Shown: positions 53,193-62,183 of the stretch, in pieces | Position numbering within the stretch: position 1 is the stretch's first letter | Layout of the letters: the number at the start of each line of letters is the position of its first letter | Source of the DNA: an uncultured Bacteroidales bacterium | GTDB taxonomy: Bacteria > Bacteroidota > Bacteroidia > Bacteroidales > UBA932 | NCBI GenBank assembly: GCA_946415475.1 | Contig: CAMKSQ010000001.1 | Span: 124,001 to 188,000, forward strand | Direction: 5' to 3' | DNA length: 64,000 nucleotides | The notes under the pieces: model-generated | The model's input: only the letters and a program-made list of their open reading frames with translations | The model's database searches: none | What the model was told of the DNA's origin: nothing | Position numbers and translations under genes: made by a program

Positions 53193-53743
53193 TAAAACCC
53201 ATCTACCTGTACGGCGCAGAAGTCCTGCGCAAAACGGCTGCCCCGGCAGACCTGAATGACAAAGCGGGCATCGCTGCCCTGGTGCAAGACCTCAAAGACA
53301 CCCTGGTGGTGGCAGATGGCTGCGGGCTGGCCGCGCCCCAGATTGGTGTAAGCCTGCGCGTCGTAATCGTGGACGGCGACGTGGTGTCAGATACCTATGA
53401 TTACTTGAAAGGCTTCCGCCGCACGCTCATCAATCCGGAAATCCTGGAAGAAAGCGAAGAAAAAGTCACTTATTCGGAAGGTTGCCTGAGCATTCCCGGC
53501 ATTTACTGCGATGTGGTGCGTCCCAAAAAGATGACCGTACGGTACTACAACGAGGATTTACAGCAGGTGACGGAGGAATTTGACAACTTTGCCGCCCGCA
53601 TGATCCAGCACGAGCTGTCGCACCTGGACGGAGACCTGTTCACGGACCACGCCGCCCCTATACGCAAGAAGATGATCTCCTCCAAACTGCAGAACATACA
53701 GAAAGGAAAAGTTCATCCTCACTACAATTCCAAGCTCAAATAG
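53189..53743 (+). CDS. def: Peptide deformylase
   Basis: This 184-aa iron/zinc enzyme removes the formyl group from new proteins. The three motifs are GCGLAAPQIG, EGCLSIPG (metal ligand Cys99) and QHELSHLDG (His141, Glu142, His145). The second motif residue after HEL is Ser instead of the usual Asp, which is outside the metal ligands. It is coupled to ruvX by a 4-nt overlap. Its stop codon directly abuts that of the convergent M23/LysM gene. Confidence 0.96.
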   Translation: MIKPIYLYGAEVLRKTAAPADLNDKAGIAALVQDLKDTLVVADGCGLAAPQIGVSLRVVIVDGDVVSDTYDYLKGFRRTLINPEILEESEEKVTYSEGCLSIPGIYCDVVRPKKMTVRYYNEDLQQVTEEFDNFAARMIQHELSHLDGDLFTDHAAPIRKKMISSKLQNIQKGKVHPHYNSKLK

Positions 53744-54787
53744 CTAGCGCACGCGAATTTTCCGGCCCAATTTAAGTACGGTCTTCTCCGTAAGGCCGGG
53801 ATTGAGCGCACAAATCCGTTTTACAGTGGTATGATACTTCTTAGCGATGCCGGAAAGGGTGTCGCCGCTGCGGATGGTGTGGTACTTCTGCGCGGCAGCC
53901 TCTGCCCGGGCGCGTGCAGCAGCCTCCTCCTTGGCCTTTTTCTCCGCAAGGATGCGGTCTTCCTCGTCCGTGCGGAAGATTTCGTCTTCATCGTCCACAT
54001 TCTGCACATAGCGCTGGTTGGGATTGAAATACCAGCTACGCACTTTAAGCAGCCGGTGACGCAGCGTTCCGGTTTCGAAGTCGATGAGCCAGGAAGGGTC
54101 GAAGGCGGCGCCCCTGTACCGGGTTTCGAAATGCAGGTGCGGTCCCGTAGACCGGCCCGTAGAGCCGCCCAGGCCGATGATATCGCCTGCGCTCACCCAA
54201 TCGCCCGTGTTTACGTTGCGCTTGGACAGATGGCCGTAGAAGGTTTCCAGGCCATTGGCATGGCGGATTACCACCAGGTTGCCATAGCCGCCCACATAGT
54301 CCGAAATGCGCACCTTGCCGGAGAAGGCAGCCGGGACCGGCGTACCCGTAGGATACGGTAAATCCACGCCCTGGTGCCTGCGGCCATGCCGATACCCGAA
54401 CTTGGAGCGGACGGTGGTCTGGTAGGGGCAGCAATAGGTATCCAGCGAATCCAGCACCCAGATGGAGAACTGGTCCGGGATGGGGTCCGGCGACTGACGA
54501 TACGGATTTACGGCACGTTCGTCCCAGAACTCCGAAAAGACGGTGGTGTCGGCTACGGCAGAAGGATCTTTTACGTACCGATAAGTGCCATTGTCATACA
54601 GTACCACCTTAACGGCAGGGTTGCCGGTGTCCAGCGTATCCGCATAGTCGGTCCCCGTGCGGGTATTGGTTTTCACTTCCTGCCGACCGAAGGCATGGCG
54701 CAAAGAGTCGGCCGTGTGGTCCTCCTGCGCGAAAACAGGCAGGAAGACGCACACAGCCGCTAAAAGAAGTACGATTTTTTTCTTCAT
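53744..54787 (-). CDS. M23 peptidoglycan endopeptidase with LysM domain
   Basis: This 347-aa secreted protein (signal MKKKIVLLLAAVCVFLPVFA) has a complete LytM zinc site: RRHQGVDLPYPTGTPV, ETFYGHLSKRNV and TGPHLHFETRYRG. An Ala/Glu-rich helix (about 270-300) links it to a C-terminal LysM motif (YHTIRSGDTLSGIAKKYHTT) that binds peptidoglycan glycan. It should be an active DD-endopeptidase, in contrast to the M23 homologue at 51837. It follows the phosphohexomutase by 3 nt. Confidence 0.93.
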   Translation of the reverse strand: MKKKIVLLLAAVCVFLPVFAQEDHTADSLRHAFGRQEVKTNTRTGTDYADTLDTGNPAVKVVLYDNGTYRYVKDPSAVADTTVFSEFWDERAVNPYRQSPDPIPDQFSIWVLDSLDTYCCPYQTTVRSKFGYRHGRRHQGVDLPYPTGTPVPAAFSGKVRISDYVGGYGNLVVIRHANGLETFYGHLSKRNVNTGDWVSAGDIIGLGGSTGRSTGPHLHFETRYRGAAFDPSWLIDFETGTLRHRLLKVRSWYFNPNQRYVQNVDDEDEIFRTDEEDRILAEKKAKEEAAARARAEAAAQKYHTIRSGDTLSGIAKKYHTTVKRICALNPGLTEKTVLKLGRKIRVR

Positions 54788-54790
54788 CCG

Positions 54791-56158
54791 TTACCGTTTG
54801 CCGCCGAACTGGCCCACAATGATGGCGTCCGCTTGGGCAATTTTCTCTTTCAGGAGTTCCTGTGAGGTGGCCTCACAGATGAAGCGGAGATAAGGCTCCG
54901 TGTTGGAAGGACGGATGTTGAACCACCAGCCGGGGAATTCCAGGCGATAGCCGTCGAAGTCCATTACCTTGGTGGGGGTCTCCTTGCTTTCGAAATAGGC
55001 CTTTACGGCATCCATGGCGCCCTTCTTGTCCTCTACCTTGTAGTTGATTTCACCGGAGTTCTCATAGCCGGTGAGGCGGTCCATTTCTTCCGAGAGTTTG
55101 ATGCCCTGCTTCTTGAGGGCGCTCACGATACGGAGGACGATGATGCTGGAAAGCATACCGCTGTCGCTGTAGAAGAAGTCCTTGAAGTAATAGTGACCGG
55201 CAAGTTCTCCACCCCACAGACCGTCAATCTCGCGGAGCTTGGGAGCGGCGAAAGCACGGCCGACACGCCAGGTGTGAACATCGGCATTGTATTTGGCGCG
55301 GAGTTCCTCTGCCACGGCCAGGCTGGAACGGATTTCCTGCAGGACGCGCGGATTCTTTTCTCCCCTTTCGTCGCAGAAATAGCGGGCCATCAGGGCAATG
55401 ACCAGGTCCGGAGCCACAAAGCGGGCTTTGTCGTCCACGAACATGACGCGGTCTGCGTCGCCGTCGTAAATGACGCCGATATCGGCACCGGTCTTTTCCA
55501 CCAGCTTCTTGAGGGGCTCTACATTCTTGGGCACCAGCGGGTTGGGCTCATGGTTGGGGAAGCTGCCGTCCATATCGTCAAAGAGATAGGTGGCATTCTC
55601 ACCTTTGTAGATTTCCTTGGCGAAGAGCGTGGCCATGCCGTTGGACAGGTCGAAGGCGATCTTCAGGTTGGAATAGTCCCCTTTGAACTTTTTGAGGAAG
55701 GCGATATAATCCGGCTTGATGTCGATTTCCTTCACGGCGCCCTTCTTGGCGGCGGGCGGCGTGGGACGGCCTTCGTCGATCCACTGCTTGATCTGGCCCA
55801 GACCGGTGTCCAAACCTACGGGCAGGGCATTCTCGCGGCTTACCTTCATGCCGTTGTACTCCGGAGGGTTGTGGGAAGCGGTGATTTGGACCGATGCCTT
55901 GTAGCCGTAGTTGGCCGTACCGAAGTACACCAGCGGCGTGGAGCTGTAGCCGATATCGTCAACGTCTGCGCCGGCATCCGTAATGCCCTTGATAAGGGCG
56001 TCGTGGATTTCCTTGCCGGAGAGGCGGCAGTCGCGGCCTACCAGCACCTTGTCGGTCTTCAGGAGTTCGGGGATGAAATATCCCACCTTATATGCGTCTT
56101 CCAGGTTCCAATCCTTTCCCCAGATTCCGCGGATGTCATAAGCATGAAATGCACCCAT
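54791..56158 (-). CDS. Phosphomannomutase/phosphoglucomutase
   Basis: This 455-aa alpha-D-phosphohexomutase interconverts hexose 1- and 6-phosphates for sugar nucleotide supply. The phosphoserine loop is ITASHNPPEYNGMK, the metal loop is YDGDADRVMF, the sugar-binding loop is GGELAGHYYF and the phosphate-binding loop is RPSNTEPYLRF. The length fits the AlgC/ManB class. Whether mannose or glucose phosphate is preferred is not clear. It has its own promoter and is cotranscribed with the M23/LysM gene. Confidence 0.94.
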   Translation of the reverse strand: MGAFHAYDIRGIWGKDWNLEDAYKVGYFIPELLKTDKVLVGRDCRLSGKEIHDALIKGITDAGADVDDIGYSSTPLVYFGTANYGYKASVQITASHNPPEYNGMKVSRENALPVGLDTGLGQIKQWIDEGRPTPPAAKKGAVKEIDIKPDYIAFLKKFKGDYSNLKIAFDLSNGMATLFAKEIYKGENATYLFDDMDGSFPNHEPNPLVPKNVEPLKKLVEKTGADIGVIYDGDADRVMFVDDKARFVAPDLVIALMARYFCDERGEKNPRVLQEIRSSLAVAEELRAKYNADVHTWRVGRAFAAPKLREIDGLWGGELAGHYYFKDFFYSDSGMLSSIIVLRIVSALKKQGIKLSEEMDRLTGYENSGEINYKVEDKKGAMDAVKAYFESKETPTKVMDFDGYRLEFPGWWFNIRPSNTEPYLRFICEATSQELLKEKIAQADAIIVGQFGGKR

Positions 56159-56185
56159 AGTGGTTAGATTTTAAAAGTCATTGCA

Positions 56186-56214
56186 CAAATATAGCAAAAA
56201 AAAGGGACAGGCAA
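56186..56214 (-). promoter_or_regulatory. Promoter of the phosphohexomutase gene
   Basis: On the minus strand TTG, an 18-nt spacer and TATATTTG, 27 nt before the ATG. Its -33 end lies inside the terminator hairpin of the upstream porin gene. Confidence 0.6.
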
Positions 56215-56226
56215 TCATCCTGTCCC
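56196..56226 (-). terminator. Terminator of the porin operon
   Basis: GGGACAGG / CCTGTCCC with a 7-nt loop, followed on the minus strand by eight T residues. A classic intrinsic terminator 21 nt after the porin stop. Confidence 0.88.
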
Positions 56227-56247
56227 TAAAAACATCGTTCCAAACGC

Positions 56248-57543
56248 TTAGAAATTGAACTTGGTCATGCAAATAAAGCGATGATTCATCAGCCAGTGCG
56301 CGTTACCGTACATGCCGCGGGCATTACGCTCTCCTTCGCCGAATTGGGCCGCAGTGAGGTTATATTCCAGGGACAGGGCAAATTTGCCCAGGTTCCAGAC
56401 AACTGTGGGCGTGGCACGGAAGGCCTGCTGGATTTTGGCATCTGCGGAAGTATTCAGCCACAGCTGTTTAACATCGGCCAGATTGGTCGTTGTGCCAAAC
56501 TGCTTCATATAACCCAGCATACACATTACCTGAAACTTCTTGCCGTACTGGAAGCTCACGAAAGAAGCCCAGTCCTGCATGGGCGTATAGGTATACTTGT
56601 AATTCACGTCGTCGATGCTTGCAAGGCCGTAACCGGACAGCAGGTTGAACTGCTCGCCGCTTTGGGCAAAAATGCTCTTGGCCTTCAACTGGAACAAACC
56701 GTTGGTGTATTGGAGGAACACAAAGGGAGAGACGGCGGTAAGAATGCCGCTGGCCTTGTGTTCACGCACATCCATATTGTATCCGCGAACAAGGGTCTCC
56801 GGGCTGGAATTATTATGTCCTACAAAGCCAATAGGTCTGGTGTTTATGATATCCACACCAATCTTGGCCGCAAAGTGGGGGCCCTTATAGCCAAAGCCGG
56901 CATAGAACTCCGGAAGTCCGTATTTATAGTAGTCCTTAACTTTTCCGGAGGGGCCGGTAGGCAGATAGTGGTTAAGATACATCACGCTGGCGGTGAAGGT
57001 AAAACCGGCGCCCAGATTGATATCAGCAGTCAGTTGAGGCGTGCGGCTGAAGGGGTTGAAAGGCGCACCGGACTCGAGGTTGGTCATGTGCGGAAGGTCA
57101 ACCGCCATGGGATGCCATGCCTGGCCAATAGTAAGGCTTACCGGGCTGTTATCCCAGCCCAGTTTCATAAAAGCCTGACGAAGGCGAAGGGTGGGAACCG
57201 AGCCACTAAGGTAGTAAAAGTCGGCCTCCACTTTAGCGGAGATGCCCATTGTACCCCACTTGTAGCCGGTAACGTCCAGGCCAAGGCGAGTTGTGAGGGA
57301 GACGAATCGCCAGTTAAAACCGGCATTCATGTCAACGCCGCCCTTCATGTCCAAATCTTTGGGCATGTAGAAGTACAAGTCTTCCGTCCCGGCGCTCACG
57401 GCACGGGAGTCGGCGGTAAAGTAGTTACGGACAAAACCATAAAACTTGAAGTGCGAGGGCTTCTCCTTTGCGGGAGCCTCCTGCGCAAAAGCGGCGCTGC
57501 CGGTGAGCAGCGCTGCCATTGTGATGATGAATAATCTTTTCAT
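56248..57543 (-). CDS. Outer-membrane porin-like beta-barrel
   Basis: This 431-aa protein has signal peptide MKRLFIITMAALLTGSAAFA followed by a long series of amphipathic beta strands ending in Phe (CMTKFNF), the usual outer-membrane C-terminus. LTIGQAWHPMAVDLPHMTN resembles carbohydrate or dicarboxylate porins of Bacteroidota. The substrate is unknown. Because the DASS transporter gene ends 4 nt before this ATG, the pair probably moves the same anion through outer and inner membranes. The ATG at 57543 is preferred over the track start. Confidence 0.8.
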   Translation of the reverse strand: MKRLFIITMAALLTGSAAFAQEAPAKEKPSHFKFYGFVRNYFTADSRAVSAGTEDLYFYMPKDLDMKGGVDMNAGFNWRFVSLTTRLGLDVTGYKWGTMGISAKVEADFYYLSGSVPTLRLRQAFMKLGWDNSPVSLTIGQAWHPMAVDLPHMTNLESGAPFNPFSRTPQLTADINLGAGFTFTASVMYLNHYLPTGPSGKVKDYYKYGLPEFYAGFGYKGPHFAAKIGVDIINTRPIGFVGHNNSSPETLVRGYNMDVREHKASGILTAVSPFVFLQYTNGLFQLKAKSIFAQSGEQFNLLSGYGLASIDDVNYKYTYTPMQDWASFVSFQYGKKFQVMCMLGYMKQFGTTTNLADVKQLWLNTSADAKIQQAFRATPTVVWNLGKFALSLEYNLTAAQFGEGERNARGMYGNAHWLMNHRFICMTKFNF

Positions 57544-57547
57544 TATG

Positions 57548-58987
57548 TTATGCGAAAGGGAATAACTTGGTAAGCCAGAAATAACCCAGGATAAAGCCGA
57601 TGAAACCAATCACCAGACCCACGCGGGTCATATCCTTGGTATCCACCATGCCGGTAGCGGATGCGATGGCGTTAGGCGGCGTGGAAATGGGGAACAGCAT
57701 GGCGATGGATGCGCACACGGCGATGAAGATAATCATGGCGGAAGTGCCACCCAGGGCCAGGAATTCGGCATTGTTGGCAGCTGCGGGGTCTGCCATACCG
57801 TTGGCAACCACGATAAGGATAGGAATCAGCAGTGCAGCCGTTGCAGAGTTGGAGATGAAGTTGGACAGCAGGTAGCACACCAGACCGGCGACCACCAATA
57901 CCAGCACCACGCTCATGCTGCCAAACGGAATGGCCTGGATGAGCACCTTGGCAAGACCGGTATCCTGCAGGCAGTAACCCAGGCAGAAACCACCGGCTAC
58001 CAGCCACAGCACGTTCCAGTTAATTTCCTTGATTTCCTCTTTGCCGAACAGACCGGTTGCGGTGAACACACCCAGCGGAATGAGGGCTACGATGTTGGAG
58101 TTGATATGGGTAAGCTGCTCGGTTGCCCACAGCAGGATGGTGCCCACGAAGGTAATCCACACCACATACAGCTTCCAGTCTTTCTTCTGCTTGCTCTCGG
58201 GGATTTCCAGGACCAGTTTCTTGGTCTTGAACGGGAACATGAAGCGCAGGAGGATCCAGGCAATCACAATCATGATAATCACATAGGGAATCATGTGAAC
58301 GCACCATTCGCCGAAGGAAACATCGATACCGGCCTGCTCCAGGGCACCCTTGGCCGTAGCATTGGGCGGCGTGCCGATGGGCGTGCCGATACCACCGAGG
58401 TTAGCGGCCACAGGGATACTCAGTGCCAGACCGATTTTGCCTTTATCGTCCGCAGGGAGCTTGGAAAGCACCGGCGTAAGCAGGGCCAGCATCATGGCGG
58501 CGGTAGCGGTGTTGCTCATGAACATGGAGAACACGGAAATCATGATGAGGAAGCCCAGCAGTACGATTTCCGGCTTGGTGCCGAAGAGTTTCAGCAGGGC
58601 ACGGGCCAGGGTGACATCCAAACCGTATTTTTCGGCCATGATAGCCAGCACGAAACCACCCAGGAACAGCATCACCACGGGATCTGCCATGGAGGCCATG
58701 ATACGGCCGTAAGGCACCAGCGTGCCGTACTGCGGGTCGCAGAAAAGGCCGATACCCTTGTTGGAAACGGTGAGCAGGGAAATCACGATCACCAGCAGCG
58801 AAGTGGACCAGTTGGGAATGATCTCAAAAATCCACATAAGGGCTGCGAATACGAACAGGGCGATAACACGCTGCTGCACAACTGTCAGGGCCTCGATGCC
58901 GAAGAAAGAAACCGGAACAGCCCACAGGAATATGGTAATTGCCAGCACCAGCGGCAAAAATACCATATACTTAGCATTGAATTTCAT
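57548..58987 (-). CDS. DASS/SLC13 family sodium-anion symporter
   Basis: This 479-aa inner-membrane transporter has about 11-12 helices and the two diagnostic SNT signatures, MSNTATAAMM and ISNSATAALLIP, plus GIGTPIGTPPNA and PISTPPNAIA for sodium and substrate. Members import dicarboxylates or sulfate. It follows the M49-like gene by 14 nt and precedes the porin by 4 nt. No TTTG-type promoter is visible in the gap, so it is likely driven by the M49-like promoter. Confidence 0.92.
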   Translation of the reverse strand: MKFNAKYMVFLPLVLAITIFLWAVPVSFFGIEALTVVQQRVIALFVFAALMWIFEIIPNWSTSLLVIVISLLTVSNKGIGLFCDPQYGTLVPYGRIMASMADPVVMLFLGGFVLAIMAEKYGLDVTLARALLKLFGTKPEIVLLGFLIMISVFSMFMSNTATAAMMLALLTPVLSKLPADDKGKIGLALSIPVAANLGGIGTPIGTPPNATAKGALEQAGIDVSFGEWCVHMIPYVIIMIVIAWILLRFMFPFKTKKLVLEIPESKQKKDWKLYVVWITFVGTILLWATEQLTHINSNIVALIPLGVFTATGLFGKEEIKEINWNVLWLVAGGFCLGYCLQDTGLAKVLIQAIPFGSMSVVLVLVVAGLVCYLLSNFISNSATAALLIPILIVVANGMADPAAANNAEFLALGGTSAMIIFIAVCASIAMLFPISTPPNAIASATGMVDTKDMTRVGLVIGFIGFILGYFWLTKLFPFA

Positions 58988-59001
58988 AAATATTGATACT
59001 T

Positions 59002-60600
59002 TTATTTTTCGTAAGCGATACGGATGTCTACGGGAATGTGCTCCAGTTCCAGGTTCACGATGTCCGCCTTGATGGTAGAAGCCACCACAGCATACTTGTT
59101 CACGAACTCCTGGGCTGCGTCATGGTCACCCATGGCCTGGAGTTTCAGGATTTGGGCGCTCAAATCGGCAACGGCCTGCTCTGTCTTGGCATAGTCGATG
59201 CCATATTTGCCGGAAGCCTTGCGGGCGATAGCCCCCTGCTCCACAAGATAATTGTATATGAGCAGGTTAGCGCGGCCGGTGGCATCACCGAAGCCGAAAC
59301 GCGTGGAGCGGATGATGTTGGCCACGAAGGTGACGAGCACGTCCTGCTTCATGATAAGGGCATCTACGCGGTGGTTTTCTACTTCCTGGGCGCAGAGATA
59401 AGCACCCAGCACGTTGGATTTGGCTTTTTCCAGGGTGAGCGCCTCATTGCCCAGCGCAGTGGAGACCGCACCTTTGCCGGTGATGGTTTCCTTCACGCCC
59501 AGGCCCTTGGCCACCTCGCGGAACACGATATTCCAATAGAAAGCGTTGGCGTCCAGGTGGGCGCAGTCCTGTCCTTCGAACAGCAGCATGCCGGCCGGGA
59601 AAACCGTGCGGTTGAATTTCTCGCGGATGATATTGTCGAACAGGATGGTACGGGTACCGAATTCCTCCTGCACGCGGGTATCGTACGGGAAATTGATGCC
59701 AATAACCTTATAGCCGGCGTTGGTGTATCCGCCGTAATAAATGACGTCGCAGGAGAAAATGTTCGATTCCTCGCCCGGCACAAAGGAGTGATAGATAGCA
59801 TCGCCCGGCAGGGAGGCCTGCAACTCCGGCAGACGCTGGCTCAGGGACTGGAGGCTGGCGGTACGGTCCAGGTTCTTCAGCAGCACATAGGCGCCGTAGG
59901 AAGCCTTAAGGCCGTAGCGTTCATCGTCGATAGTCTCGTTGGGGCCGATTACCAGGTCCATCTTGCTGTCGGTCATCCCCAACCAGGCCTTTTCGCTCTC
60001 ATAGTAGTTGTCCGACAGGAGGGCATCCGCCTTTTTGAGCAGGTACTCGCGTACGCTGGCCTTGATGGTGATGTCCGCGGCAGCACGGAGGATATCGGCC
60101 ATTTTCTTCACCTGGGCCTGATAGGCATCGTGATACCAGACCACCTTCAGGGAGCCGTCATCGGCACGCTGGATGAGCGTGTAGGGGCTATACTTGTCCG
60201 GGTTTTCCAGGGCCTCGAATTCCGCGTCGGTCATGTCTTCCGGGTAGAAGCGGGCGCCGGCGGGCTTGGAGCCATACCCTTCCAGGAAAGGCTGGTTGTC
60301 GATGCGGTTCCAGGGGCCGTAGTTGATGTCCACGAAGGCCTTCACTGCAGGATCCTGCAGGTCGTCGAAGGTGGTCCTGGAGCCAAAACTCTGCTCCCAG
60401 TAGATGGCATCGGCCTGGTCTGCCGCAAAGCGGTATAAGTTCAGAACCTCTTTTCCATTATCGGTGATCCCTGAAAGGTCCGGAGCAGGAATCGTTACCA
60501 GCGCGTAATTCTCCAGCAAACGCTCCCCTTTGCTGGTTTTCTGCTCACAGGAAACCAGGAAAAGCGAGGCCAGACAAAGCGCAACTACCAGTTTTTTCAT
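59002..60600 (-). CDS. M49 (dipeptidyl-peptidase III-like) lipoprotein lacking the zinc motif
   Basis: This 532-aa lipoprotein (lipobox LFLVSC) aligns by eye with Bacteroidota M49-type peptidases over its whole length: DLSGITDNGKEVLNLYR, GTRTILFDNIIREKFN, GLGVKETITGKGAV and the end IPVDIRIAYEK. Where relatives have the zinc motif HEVAHGLG, it reads REVAKGLG (Arg361, Lys365), and the downstream Glu-rich ligand segment is LEKAKSNVLGAYL. Both histidines are gone, so it should not be an active metallopeptidase. Its operon with an anion transporter and porin suggests a binding or assembly role. Confidence 0.8.
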   Translation of the reverse strand: MKKLVVALCLASLFLVSCEQKTSKGERLLENYALVTIPAPDLSGITDNGKEVLNLYRFAADQADAIYWEQSFGSRTTFDDLQDPAVKAFVDINYGPWNRIDNQPFLEGYGSKPAGARFYPEDMTDAEFEALENPDKYSPYTLIQRADDGSLKVVWYHDAYQAQVKKMADILRAAADITIKASVREYLLKKADALLSDNYYESEKAWLGMTDSKMDLVIGPNETIDDERYGLKASYGAYVLLKNLDRTASLQSLSQRLPELQASLPGDAIYHSFVPGEESNIFSCDVIYYGGYTNAGYKVIGINFPYDTRVQEEFGTRTILFDNIIREKFNRTVFPAGMLLFEGQDCAHLDANAFYWNIVFREVAKGLGVKETITGKGAVSTALGNEALTLEKAKSNVLGAYLCAQEVENHRVDALIMKQDVLVTFVANIIRSTRFGFGDATGRANLLIYNYLVEQGAIARKASGKYGIDYAKTEQAVADLSAQILKLQAMGDHDAAQEFVNKYAVVASTIKADIVNLELEHIPVDIRIAYEK

Positions 60601-60627
60601 GTAAAATGGTTAATACGGTTTAGCTCG

Positions 60628-60635
60628 CAAAGATA
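60628..60635 (-). promoter_or_regulatory. -7 box of the M49-like/DASS/porin operon
   Basis: TATCTTTG on the minus strand, 27 nt before the ATG at 60600; the TTG element is unclear. Confidence 0.55.
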
Positions 60636-60670
60636 GCAATTTATTATAAGATAACCTTGAATTCACCCAC

Positions 60671-60708
60671 AAAAAAAGGTGCCTCGCCATTTTTACGAGA
60701 CACCTTTT
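60671..60708 (-). terminator. Terminator of gdhA
   Basis: GGTGTCTCG / CGAGGCACC with a TAAAAATGG loop, followed on the minus strand by seven T residues, 16 nt after the gdhA stop. Confidence 0.85.
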
Positions 60709-60724
60709 CATGGGGTCGATAGCG

Positions 60725-62068
60725 CTAAATGGTTCCCTGCTCCAGCATGGCGGTGGCCACCTTCATGAAGCCGGCGATGTTGGCGCCCTTCACATAGTCC
60801 ACGGTGCCGTCCGGCTGGGTGCCATATTTGACGCACTGCTCGTGGATGCTCTTCATGATGAAGTGGAGTTTCTGGTCTACCTCTTCCCCGCTCCAGGAGA
60901 TGTGCTCTGCGTTCTGGGTCATTTCCAGACCGGAAGTAGCCACACCACCGGCATTCACAGCCTTACCGGGGGCGAAGAGAATGCCATTGTGCTGGAAGAA
61001 GTGGATGGCGCCAGGCTGGCAGCCCATGTTGGAAACCTCGCAGCAGCACCAGCAACCGTTGGCCTTAAGCTCCTTGGCGTCCTCCTCCGAAAGCTCGTTC
61101 TGGAAAGCGCAAGGCAGGGCAATGTCCACGGGGATGCTCCAGCTCTTCTTGCCGGCGGTGAACTTGGCCTTGCCCGGGAACTTGGTGGCCATATCCTCTA
61201 CCTTATTGCGGTTGGAGGCACGCATAACCAGCATGTAGTCAATCATTTCCGGGGTAATGCCTTCCGGAATCTCGCACACGCCGTCCGGGCCGCTGATGGC
61301 AACCACCTTGGCGCCCAGTTCGCGGGCCTTAGTGGCAGCGCCCCAAGCTACGTTACCAAAGCCGGAGAGCGCCACTTTGCAGCCCTTGATGTCCTTGCCG
61401 GCTTTCTGCAGCAGGTGCTGGGTGAAATACAGGGCGCCAAAACCGGTAGCTTCCGGACGAAGGATGCTGCCGCCCCAGGTGCCGCCCTTTCCGGTGAGGA
61501 CGCCCGTATTGTACTGGCGGGCCAGCTTCTTGTACATGCCATAGAGGTAACCAATTTCACGGCCGCCCACACCTACGTCTCCGGCAGGGATATCCTGGTC
61601 CGGGCCGATGCAGTTCCACAGCTCCAGCATGAACGCCTGGCAGAAACGCATGATTTCGTCGTTGGATTTGCCCACCGGGTCAAAGTCAGAGCCGCCCTTG
61701 GCACCGCCCATAGGCAGGGTGGTAAGGGCGTTTTTGAAGGTTTGTTCAAAGCCCAGGAATTTGAGCATGGAAGGCGTTACAGCCTTATGGAAACGGAGAC
61801 CTCCCTTATAAGGGCCGATGGCACTGTTGAACTGGATGCGGTAACCGGTGTTGGTCTGCACTTCCCCGCGGTCGTCGATCCAGGTTACGCGGAATGTGAA
61901 AATACGGTCCGGTTCCACCAGCCGTTCAACAATCTTGGCTTTCTCAAACTCAGGATGCTGGTTGTACACCTCTTCGATGGATTCCAGAACTTCCTGCACA
62001 GCCTGCAGATACTCCTTCTCCAAGGGATACTTGGCCTGAAGGCGCGCCATGATGTCAGTTGTTTTCAT
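60725..62068 (-). CDS. gdhA: NADP-type glutamate dehydrogenase
   Basis: This 447-aa hexameric enzyme links 2-oxoglutarate and ammonium to glutamate. The substrate domain has GPYKGGLRFHKAV and the catalytic lysine in PMGGAKGGSDFDP. The Rossmann loop is ALSGFGNVAWGAA. The length and the N-terminal 50-residue extension fit the NADP class I enzyme. At 339-350, where relatives read GVxAVxEGANMPT, this protein reads GCWCCCEVSNMGC, five cysteines in 12 residues. It is monocistronic with its own promoter and terminator. Confidence 0.95.
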   Translation of the reverse strand: MKTTDIMARLQAKYPLEKEYLQAVQEVLESIEEVYNQHPEFEKAKIVERLVEPDRIFTFRVTWIDDRGEVQTNTGYRIQFNSAIGPYKGGLRFHKAVTPSMLKFLGFEQTFKNALTTLPMGGAKGGSDFDPVGKSNDEIMRFCQAFMLELWNCIGPDQDIPAGDVGVGGREIGYLYGMYKKLARQYNTGVLTGKGGTWGGSILRPEATGFGALYFTQHLLQKAGKDIKGCKVALSGFGNVAWGAATKARELGAKVVAISGPDGVCEIPEGITPEMIDYMLVMRASNRNKVEDMATKFPGKAKFTAGKKSWSIPVDIALPCAFQNELSEEDAKELKANGCWCCCEVSNMGCQPGAIHFFQHNGILFAPGKAVNAGGVATSGLEMTQNAEHISWSGEEVDQKLHFIMKSIHEQCVKYGTQPDGTVDYVKGANIAGFMKVATAMLEQGTI

Positions 62069-62131
62069 TACAAAAACGATGTTTTAGTGTTTATGGTTAT
62101 AAATAAAAAGGAATTCGCTTCAATTCCGTTA

Positions 62132-62162
62132 CAAATGTAAAGAAATTAAAGCGAAATCCCAA
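62132..62162 (-). promoter_or_regulatory. Promoter of gdhA
   Basis: On the minus strand TTG, a 20-nt spacer and TACATTTG, with a leader of about 55-60 nt before the ATG at 62068. Confidence 0.75.
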
Positions 62163-62183
62163 TAAAATCCGAAAAGATTTGCG

